NCBI GenBank assembly: GCA_964532175.1
Contig: CAZHGP010000018.1
Coordinates: 1 to 26,304 of the forward strand
DNA length: 26,304 bases
Direction of reading: 5' to 3'
Source: JAVZCJ01 sp964532175
GTDB lineage: Archaea; Thermoproteota; Nitrososphaeria_A; Caldarchaeales; JAVZCJ01
Shown: piece by piece, positions 1 through 5,412 of the stretch
Numbering within the stretch: position 1 is the stretch's first letter
How the letters are laid out: every line of letters starts with the position of its first letter
The notes under the pieces: generated by a model
Told to the model about the DNA's origin: nothing
What the model saw: only the letters and a program-made list of their open reading frames with translations
The model's database searches: none
Made by a program: the position numbers and the translations under genes

Positions 1-97
1 AACCTGGAAGGGAAGGACTATCTACGATTAATGCAACTGGCACTTCATCTGGTTCTTCGAAGTTAACTGTCTTAAGGAACCTTTCCCAATTATTCAT
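1..97 (-). CDS. Uroporphyrinogen decarboxylase-family protein, N-terminal fragment (runs off left edge)
   Basis: Reading the minus strand from an ATG at 97-95 gives 32 codons that stay open to the window edge. They begin MNNWERFLKT and continue through NFEEPDEVPVALIVDS. A short helix containing ERFLK followed by NFEEPD-x-VPV is the typical N-terminus of the uroporphyrinogen decarboxylase/cobamide methyltransferase superfamily. That superfamily includes heme-pathway HemE and the MtaA/CmuA-type corrinoid methyltransferases. In archaea most such proteins are methyltransferase-like rather than HemE, so I assign only the superfamily. Everything that would decide the substrate lies outside the window. 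Base composition is unusual for the region: about 40% G+C over these 97 bases, against about a quarter in the neighbouring genes. A plausible TATA element (GCTTAAATAAT, minus strand, near 127-137) lies upstream. Confidence 0.68.
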   Translation of the reverse strand, partial: MNNWERFLKTVNFEEPDEVPVALIVDSPSLPG

Positions 98-117
98 TTA
101 CTATCATGACTATGAAA

Positions 118-156
118 ATCACACTATTATTTAAGCTTATGTTTATTCATCACACT
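118..156. repeat. Direct repeat ATCACACT (two copies) upstream of the URO-D-like gene
   Basis: ATCACACT occurs at 118-125 and again at 149-156, 31 bases apart (about three helical turns). A shorter ATCACT follows at 191-196. The two exact copies flank the likely TATA element of the minus-strand gene that starts at 97. They could be an activator or repressor site. The repeat is short and may be chance. Confidence 0.25.
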
Positions 157-215
157 CATCTAAGAGAAACTTTCAACAAAAAATTTAAACATCACTATTT
201 TTCAATAATATTAAA

Positions 216-603
216 ATGAAATCAAAAGTATTTGTTAAAAAATATCAGATTTTCCTTCTATAAAACTTATCGATCCTTCCAGAACTGTTAAAATAATACT
301 TGATAAAGAAATTGGGCTGAAAATATTTCAGCTGGAGTATGCACAATAGATCCATTAAGTAAAATACCTTATCACTCACATGAAAAAGAAGAAGAATTTA
401 TGTATATAATAAATGGAAGAGGGAAACTTATAACAGAAGAAGGAAATTATGAGTTATCCAATGATAGCATTATATTTGTTAAACCAAATGTTAAGCATAC
501 TATAGTAAACGAATTAAATGAACCATTGTATTTCTTATTTGTTTATTCTCCACCAGGTCCAGAACAAAAAACAAAACAAATGATTAAGAATTCCGCAAAA
601 TAA
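216..603 (+). pseudogene. Cupin-domain protein, apparently broken by two frameshifts
   Basis: The intact open frame 400-603 is only the C-terminal half of a small single-domain cupin. Extending its frame upstream to the stop at 304 recovers the first cupin motif: IPYHSHEKEEEF, matching G-x5-H-x-H-x3-E, followed by NGRG. The missing N-terminus is in two other frames. ATG 216 starts MKSKVFVKKY. The frame that follows, 248-316, reads DFPSIKLIDPSRTVKIILD and then KEIG. Joining the three gives about 127 residues, a normal length for this family. One break is near the A-run at 237-243. The other is at the GGG at 314-316, where a fourth G would restore AENISAGVCTIDP. The H-x-H and E metal ligands survive, so function was probably metal-dependent sugar or small-molecule binding or isomerisation. 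A sequencing error in homopolymers is the alternative to real decay. Confidence 0.6.
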
Positions 604-633
604 ATATATTTTATACAAATTTTTATAAAAAAT

Positions 634-1251
634 TTAGTAATTTCTTTGATGACTAATATATTTTAAAATTTTTTCATATTTTTCTTTTGAAATAAGATTT
701 TTATCAAAAAGTATTTTAAATATTTGAGAAACTTTAATTATTGAAATCAATTCTATATTTATTTCTTTAAGTTTTTCAAATCCACCTTGTTCACGATCAA
801 TTAAAACAATTGCTTTTTCTACTATTGCATTTATTTCCCTTAAAGCATTAACTGCATTAATTATGTTTCCACCAGTTGTTACAACATCGTCTAAAATTAA
901 AATTTTATCATCTTTATTTATAACTCCTTCTATTAAACTCTTTGTACCATATTCCTTTTTCTCTTTTCTAGCATATATGAATGGTTTCTTCAATTTATAA
1001 GCTGTAAGTGCAGCTAATGGCAATCCAGAAACAGCAATTCCACATATTTTATCGAAATCCATACTCAACTCATTTATTTTATTAACATATGCATCACTAA
1101 TAGTTTCATACATCTCTGGATAAGATGGAATTATTCTTAAATCAATATAATATGGACTAGTAATTCCAGATGAAAGCTTAAAATCATTAAATAGAATACA
1201 TTTATAATTAAATAAATTTAATATAAGAGATTCTAAATTTAAATATTTCAT
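634..1251 (-). CDS. pyrE: Orotate phosphoribosyltransferase
   Basis: This enzyme converts orotate and PRPP to orotidine 5'-phosphate, the fifth step of UMP synthesis. With the ATG at 1251 it is 205 residues. The N-terminal substrate segment FKLSSGITSPYYIDLR is typical of OPRTases. The 13-residue PRPP-binding loop ILILDDVVTTGGN sits near residues 117-129. Charged residues between them (YARKEKKEYGTK, about 93-104) match the catalytic flexible loop with its conserved lysines. The open frame extends five codons further to a TTG at 1266. I prefer the ATG because GGGATGA lies 5-11 bases before it. It is the last gene of a minus-strand block after pyrF, but a 139-base gap holds its own TATA-like element and a short ORF, so it may also be transcribed separately. 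Confidence 0.95.
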   Translation of the reverse strand: MKYLNLESLILNLFNYKCILFNDFKLSSGITSPYYIDLRIIPSYPEMYETISDAYVNKINELSMDFDKICGIAVSGLPLAALTAYKLKKPFIYARKEKKEYGTKSLIEGVINKDDKILILDDVVTTGGNIINAVNALREINAIVEKAIVLIDREQGGFEKLKEINIELISIIKVSQIFKILFDKNLISKEKYEKILKYISHQRNY

Positions 1252-1255
1252 ATAT

Positions 1256-1345
1256 TCATCCCACAAGATTTTTTCTTAAATCTTTCCAATTTCCAATAGC
1301 TTCTATACTTAAATTAATCTTCATTTTCAGCTTTTTTTTCACCAT
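1256..1345 (-). CDS. Possible 29-codon leader ORF upstream of pyrE (speculative)
   Basis: An ATG at 1345-1343 opens 29 codons that end GNWKDLRKNLVG, with the TGA at 1258-1256. The stop overlaps the GGGATGA that I read as the pyrE ribosome site, and the pyrE ATG follows 4 bases later. A TATA-like element at 1361-1373 would place the transcript start almost on this ATG. It could be a translationally coupled leader peptide. Alternatively, dropping one G at the GTGGG stretch would fuse it to pyrE as KNL-WDEYMKYLNL, making it a frameshifted N-terminal extension. Such an extension is not usual for PyrE. It could also be chance in AT-rich DNA. Confidence 0.25.
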   Translation of the reverse strand: MVKKKLKMKINLSIEAIGNWKDLRKNLVG

Positions 1346-1360
1346 AAAGCATTACTCATA

Positions 1361-1373
1361 TTATAATATAAAT
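1361..1373 (-). promoter_or_regulatory. TATA-like element for pyrE
   Basis: On the minus strand this reads TTTATATTATAA within an A/T-rich stretch, a good match to an archaeal TATA box. A start about 25 bases downstream falls near 1342, at the 29-codon ORF and about 90 bases before the pyrE ATG. Confidence 0.4.
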
Positions 1374-1390
1374 TTTTTATTCTTATAAGA

Positions 1391-2137
1391 TTAACGATTC
1401 ATTTCTTTTAAAATTTTTTCAACTTCTTTTTTAGGATTTTTAGCTTCATATATGGCTCTTCCAATAATTTCAAAATCTGCTCCATTATTTATAGCTGAAC
1501 CAAAAGCTGCTTTTTGTGCACCTACACCAGGAGAAAAAATAAGAGCCCATGGGTAAATTTTTCTTGCATTTGAAATATATAATGGATAAGTTGCTGGAAG
1601 AACAAAACCATCTACTTTAGATTTAGCAGATATTTCTAATAATTCAATATAATGTTTATTAATAAATTCTTCTGCACCAGTATGACTCATGGCACATAAA
1701 GCCAATACTCCTGCATTAAATTTTTTAGCTTCTGAAACAATTTTTTCAAGACCATCTTTAAAGCCTATAATTGCATGTGCTATTACTGCATTAAAACCTA
1801 TATTTAAAATATTTCTAATTATTAAACTATTAGTATAGCCTATATCTGCTATTTTAAAATCGCAAATAAAAAAATATTTATTAGAAAAATTTTTAATAAT
1901 CTCTTCTAAATTATCTAGATTTACACATAAAGAAAATGATAATCCAATTTTAATTCCTGCAATATAATCTTCAATATTAGAAAGAAGATTAATAGCTGAA
2001 TCTAAGAGATTTTTTCTCTCATTTTCTCTAATCTTCAATGGTAAAGTGTATAATTCTTTATAAAGATCTAAAGCTAAAACAATTCTTGAATTTTTCTCTT
2101 TAGCATATTTTAATGCTAATTCTTTAAAATTATTCAT
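1391..2137 (-). CDS. pyrF: Orotidine 5'-phosphate decarboxylase
   Basis: This is the last step of UMP synthesis, decarboxylating OMP. The 248-residue product is a TIM barrel with the family signatures. ALDLY at 22-26 carries the first strand aspartate. GIKIG at 61-65 carries a substrate-contacting lysine. CDFKIADIG at 92-100 holds the catalytic D-x-K-x-x-D array (D93, K95, D98). SPGVGAQ at 202-208 and the phosphate-gripping GADFEIIGRAIY at 219-230 close the site. It is somewhat longer than the shortest archaeal enzymes (about 210-230 residues) because of an extra helical stretch near residues 27-50. It starts 13 bases after the transporter gene that ends at 2151, on the same strand, so the two are likely co-transcribed. 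pyrE follows downstream. Confidence 0.94.
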   Translation of the reverse strand: MNNFKELALKYAKEKNSRIVLALDLYKELYTLPLKIRENERKNLLDSAINLLSNIEDYIAGIKIGLSFSLCVNLDNLEEIIKNFSNKYFFICDFKIADIGYTNSLIIRNILNIGFNAVIAHAIIGFKDGLEKIVSEAKKFNAGVLALCAMSHTGAEEFINKHYIELLEISAKSKVDGFVLPATYPLYISNARKIYPWALIFSPGVGAQKAAFGSAINNGADFEIIGRAIYEAKNPKKEVEKILKEMNR

Positions 2138-2150
2138 AATAAATCACTAT

Positions 2151-3026
2151 TTATCCTATATTAATAAATATAACTCCAATAAAAATTGTTATTGCACCTA
2201 TTACTATATTTATTCCAAATCTTTCTTTTAAAAACATTTTTCCAATAATTAAAGAAAATAAAGGAGTAATAGAAGAAATTGGAACTGCTTTAGCTGCACC
2301 TATAATTATTAATCCTATAGATAAACTAATCCATCCAAGTCCAAGAGCAATAAATCCTGCTAAACCTAATATAAAACATGTTTTAATTTTTATTTTAAAT
2401 ATTCTCCTTCTAATATTATTGATAAACATTAAAAAAATAAAAAATATTGAAAGAATTATTACTCTTAAAGTATTAACAATTAAAGAATCTAAAAATTTTA
2501 AAGCTTCTCCCATTAAACTTATGCTTAAACCCCATAAAAAAGCACATAGAATTGCTGCAAAATATCCTTTTTTATTATTTCTATTATTTAAAAAATTTGA
2601 TTTTTCTTCTTTAAATAATATCCATATTCCTAAAATAATTATTAAAGCTCCAATAAAAACAATTAAAGATATTTTTTCATTAAAAAATAAAAATGAGAAA
2701 AATATTGTAAAAAGCGGATATATAGAAGAAATTGGAACTGCTCTTGAAACTCCTATAAGGTCTAAGCTATACATGTATGTTAAATCTCCTAAACCTAATC
2801 CTATTAAAGAACTTAAAATAATATAAAATAATGGTAATAATGAAATTATGAATAATTCATTTATTTTATTTAATAAAAAACAAATTAATATTAATGAAAA
2901 TGAAGTAAAAATAATTCTAATAATATTAGCAATTAATGGATCTGTTTCTTTAAGAGCTATTTTATATAATGCTGCTGAAAAAGTCCAGCATATAGCAGAA
3001 ATTAAAGAAGCTAATTCTCCTAACAT
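2151..3026 (-). CDS. EamA/DMT-superfamily membrane transporter
   Basis: The 291-residue, very hydrophobic protein has about ten membrane helices. It shows the internal duplication of the EamA (DUF6) family: RAVPISSIYPLFTIFFSF near 95-112 is repeated as KAVPISSITPLFSLIIGK near 246-263. Each copy is followed by a short charged turn (NEKIS, KERFG) and a final GA-rich helix. Members export or exchange amino acids, nucleobases and other metabolites; the substrate cannot be read here. Because it is the first gene of the pyrF-pyrE block, transport of a pyrimidine or a pathway intermediate is an attractive but unproven guess. There is no ribosome site before the ATG, and the TATA-like sequence at 3041-3056 is about 21-25 bases away, so the transcript is probably leaderless. 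Confidence 0.85.
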   Translation of the reverse strand: MLGELASLISAICWTFSAALYKIALKETDPLIANIIRIIFTSFSLILICFLLNKINELFIISLLPLFYIILSSLIGLGLGDLTYMYSLDLIGVSRAVPISSIYPLFTIFFSFLFFNEKISLIVFIGALIIILGIWILFKEEKSNFLNNRNNKKGYFAAILCAFLWGLSISLMGEALKFLDSLIVNTLRVIILSIFFIFLMFINNIRRRIFKIKIKTCFILGLAGFIALGLGWISLSIGLIIIGAAKAVPISSITPLFSLIIGKMFLKERFGINIVIGAITIFIGVIFINIG

Positions 3027-3067
3027 TAAATTTTTAAGTTATTTTATAATATATAAGAATTAAAATT
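3027..3067. promoter_or_regulatory. Compact bidirectional promoter with one shared TATA region
   Basis: Only 41 bases separate the divergent ATGs at 3026 (minus) and 3068 (plus). The centre, 3042-3056, reads TTTTATAATATATAA and is close to self-complementary. It can therefore serve as a TATA box in both directions, each about 21-25 bases from a start codon. Neither gene shows a ribosome site, which fits leaderless transcription both ways. Confidence 0.5.
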
Positions 3068-3757
3068 ATGAATAAAGTAATAGATGAACCAAGTTTTAGA
3101 TATAAAAAATACATATTTAATGATAGATATCATGCAGGTGAATTATTAGCAGAAAAACTTAAAGAATATAAAAATAAAGATGCTTATATATTTGCTATTC
3201 CAGCTGGAGGAATTCAAGTAGGAGTTATTATTGCTAAAAAACTTAATCTACCATTAGATTTAGCTATTACAAGAAAGCTACACATACCATGGAATAAAGA
3301 AGCTGGATTTGGAGCAATATCTTGGGATGGGAAAATAATTTTAAATAAAGAAATTATTCCTTATCTTAAATTAACAAAAAAAGAAATAAAACAATGTATA
3401 ATCGAAGAAAAGAAAATTATTGAGAAAAGAATGAAACTATTTAGAGGAAATAAACCTTTTCCAAATATAGAAAATAAAATAGTAATAATTGTTGATGATG
3501 GGCTTGCTTCAGGTTTCTCAATGTTGGTAACAATTAAATCTATTAAAAAAATGAAACCAAGAGAAATAGTAATTGCAATTCCTACAGCTTCACTTAAAGC
3601 TATAAATTTAATAAAACCTTATGTTGATAAAATAATTTGTTTAAATATCAGGTCTGATTTATTTTTTGCAGTAGCAGATGCTTATAAAGAGTGGTATGAT
3701 TTGGAAGATGAGGATGTAATAAAAATTTTAAATAATTATAAAAAATATGAGATGTGA
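3068..3757 (+). CDS. Free-standing phosphoribosyltransferase-family protein (COG1926 type)
   Basis: The 229-residue protein has the type I phosphoribosyltransferase fold. IPAGGIQVG at 44-52 is the pyrophosphate-side loop. ITRKLHIPWNKEAGFGAISWDG at 67-88 is typical of the COG1926 group, where the N-P/K-E-x-G-x-GA pattern is conserved. VIIVDDGLASGFSM at 139-152 is the PRPP-binding motif, with the DD pair and a small G-x-A-S-G loop. Substrates of this group are mostly undefined. Some members dephosphorylate or move ribose phosphate, and others are fused to hydrolases. The gene is divergent from the transporter-pyrF-pyrE genes and shares their promoter region, which hints at a salvage role in nucleotide metabolism. 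The downstream vapC gene is convergent. Confidence 0.85.
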   Translation: MNKVIDEPSFRYKKYIFNDRYHAGELLAEKLKEYKNKDAYIFAIPAGGIQVGVIIAKKLNLPLDLAITRKLHIPWNKEAGFGAISWDGKIILNKEIIPYLKLTKKEIKQCIIEEKKIIEKRMKLFRGNKPFPNIENKIVIIVDDGLASGFSMLVTIKSIKKMKPREIVIAIPTASLKAINLIKPYVDKIICLNIRSDLFFAVADAYKEWYDLEDEDVIKILNNYKKYEM

Positions 3758-3841
3758 AAAATATTAAAAGAAAATAATTGAATGGAAAAAGATATGCTTT
3801 ATAGAATAATTTAATAAGAATTAAATTTTAAGATGAAGATG

Positions 3842-4255
3842 CTAGGTTTTAATTCCAATTATATTAAATTCTTTTAATTCTTCAAAATCTTTATCAAAAG
3901 TTGCTATTTTTGATATTCCATTCATTTTACATATAGCTATACTTGTACTATCTGTAAAACTAAATTTTGGCTTTTGTTGTTCTTTAAATATTTTCCAAGC
4001 TAAATTAAATATCTCGTCATCAACTCTAATTAAAAGAGTTGCATTAAGAAGTATTTCACCTAATTCAGCAACTTTCATTAAGTTCTTAGTCTTGAATAGC
4101 ATAACTGTAACAATTTCATCAAATATATAATCACTAATAACTGGGGTTCCGTATTTGCCACTCTCAATATCCTTTAATATTTGAACTGCTTTAGCATGAT
4201 TTTCATCAATCTCATTAGAATAAGCTATTATTAAACATGAATCAAGAAAAATCAT
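3842..4255 (-). CDS. vapC: VapC-type PIN-domain toxin ribonuclease
   Basis: The 137-residue PIN domain has all four acidic metal ligands. They are D5 in MIFLDSCLI, E47 in FDEIV, D102 in FTDSTS, and D121/D123 in TFDKDF. These residues bind Mg/Mn and cut RNA; VapC toxins usually target tRNA or rRNA. The start lies 2 bases after the antitoxin stop codon. A GGAG ribosome site sits inside the end of the antitoxin gene, so translation is coupled and the toxin is made after its antidote. Length and gene order (antitoxin first) match VapBC modules. Nothing indicates inactivation. Confidence 0.92.
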   Translation of the reverse strand: MIFLDSCLIIAYSNEIDENHAKAVQILKDIESGKYGTPVISDYIFDEIVTVMLFKTKNLMKVAELGEILLNATLLIRVDDEIFNLAWKIFKEQQKPKFSFTDSTSIAICKMNGISKIATFDKDFEELKEFNIIGIKT

Positions 4256-4257
4256 TT

Positions 4258-4488
4258 TTATTCTCCATATAGAATTTTATCAATTTCTATGCTTACTTTC
4301 TCAGTACCTTTTCCCCAATTAAATGGTTTTATATCCAAGAGACTTTTAATTGGCTTTGTACTTTTTTGTTTAATCCATAATTCCATAGCTTGTGTTAATG
4401 CTTCTCCCAATTTCATACCTTCTTCTACAGCTTTAGCTTTAAATCTTCTAAAAACTCTTTCATCTAAACCTCTAATCGTTATATTCAT
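4258..4488 (-). CDS. vapB: VapB-type ribbon-helix-helix antitoxin
   Basis: A 76-residue protein beginning MNITIRGLDERVFRRFKAKA, a ribbon-helix-helix DNA-binding domain: a strand followed by two amphipathic helices across residues 2-45. The C-terminal half (KPIKSLLDIKPFNWGKGTE and onward) would be the extended segment that wraps the toxin. I chose the ATG at 4488 rather than the upstream TTG at 4500, because GGTGA lies 6 bases before the ATG. The TTG/GTG codons are themselves part of that ribosome site. The gene is first in the pair with the PIN toxin and probably represses its own promoter through the inverted repeat at 4513-4544. Confidence 0.88.
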   Translation of the reverse strand: MNITIRGLDERVFRRFKAKAVEEGMKLGEALTQAMELWIKQKSTKPIKSLLDIKPFNWGKGTEKVSIEIDKILYGE

Positions 4489-4512
4489 ACTAGTCACCAA
4501 TTAATTATTTGT

Positions 4513-4544
4513 CATACAAGTATTTAAATTTTACATACTTTATG
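4513..4544. promoter_or_regulatory. Inverted-repeat operator overlapping the vapBC promoter
   Basis: The left arm CATACAAGTAT (4513-4523) and right arm ATACTTTATG (4535-4544) are reverse complements, apart from one inserted C. The core AAGTAT/ATACTT is exact, with an 11-base A/T spacer. The minus-strand TATA-like TTTAAATAC falls inside it, about 25-35 bases upstream of the vapB ATG. This is the expected position for autorepression by a ribbon-helix-helix antitoxin. Confidence 0.5.
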
Positions 4545-4603
4545 CTTATAATATTATTTTACTTTTTAAAAGAAAAAAGAAAGATTAGAAAAAATTTAAG
4601 ATA

Positions 4604-5368
4604 TCATATTTTATAAATATTTTTTATTTCACCAATTTTTGGAAAAATTAAGCAACCAACTTCTTCACTTATACCAATAACATTTAATTCATCAATATCA
4701 ACATATTCTCTTAAAATAGGTGAAAGCAATTCTTCTTTTGGAAGAATATTCACATCACTTCCTTGAGCAAAATATGAAAAAGCTGGTAAAACAATTATTT
4801 TTCTTCCATCTTTCATATCACCATAAAGCAAGCAATCAATTTTTTCTTTAACACCAATTTCATCATATAAAGCAATTGCTGGATGTTCATGAGCAATAAT
4901 GATTGTTTTCACATCATTCCTCATAAAATCTATAGGTATTTTATGTCCATGTAAAAAATAAAATTCATTTATTTTAAATTCTTCATATAATTTAACATTA
5001 TAACGATTTGATACTCTAGCTATATAATTATCATGATTTCCTTTAATTAAAATAATTTCTTTAAAATTATCCTTAAGAAAATTTAAAAGGTCTGAAACTT
5101 CAATAAATTCATGATAACTTGTTTCTGAAAATTCATGCTTTATATCTCCATTAATAATTATTCTACTAGCTTTCTTCTTTTTTATTATTTTAGAAAGCAT
5201 ATCTAATTCCTTTTTAAATTGAATTTTAGGTATAAAAATTCCTTGTTCAGCCATTATTCCCTCATAACCTAAATGAAGATCAGCAATAACTATACTATCT
5301 ATACTTTCTATATATATTGCTGGAAAGCATTCTATTATTTCTATATTATTATTTTCTAAAATTTTCAT
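4604..5368 (-). CDS. Metallophosphoesterase, PdeM/COG1407 family (DNA-repair associated)
   Basis: The 254-residue calcineurin-like phosphoesterase has the full two-metal set. D30 and H32 are in ADLHLG, D75 in INGD, N111 and H112 in GNHDN, H140 and H142 in LHGHK, and H160 and H162 in AHEHP. DLHLGYE near the start and AHEHPAI are characteristic of the COG1407 group. Its bacterial member PdeM sits with a Lhr-type helicase and an exonuclease in DNA-damage operons. Here it directly follows an Lhr helicase gene on the same strand with a 44-base gap, so the pairing also exists in this archaeon. The open frame reaches a TTG at 5374, but I prefer the ATG two codons in. A TATA-like AAGTATATTAATAG about 25 bases upstream suggests an additional leaderless transcript. 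Confidence 0.85.
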   Translation of the reverse strand: MKILENNNIEIIECFPAIYIESIDSIVIADLHLGYEGIMAEQGIFIPKIQFKKELDMLSKIIKKKKASRIIINGDIKHEFSETSYHEFIEVSDLLNFLKDNFKEIILIKGNHDNYIARVSNRYNVKLYEEFKINEFYFLHGHKIPIDFMRNDVKTIIIAHEHPAIALYDEIGVKEKIDCLLYGDMKDGRKIIVLPAFSYFAQGSDVNILPKEELLSPILREYVDIDELNVIGISEEVGCLIFPKIGEIKNIYKI

Positions 5369-5412
5369 ATTCAATACTACTACTATTAATATACTTTAAT
5401 TAAAAATTCTTA

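Noticed and set aside
2419..2826. 135-codon open frame on plus
   Set aside because: It lies antisense to the EamA transporter gene, whose membrane-helix repeats are convincing; its K/I-rich product has no motif.
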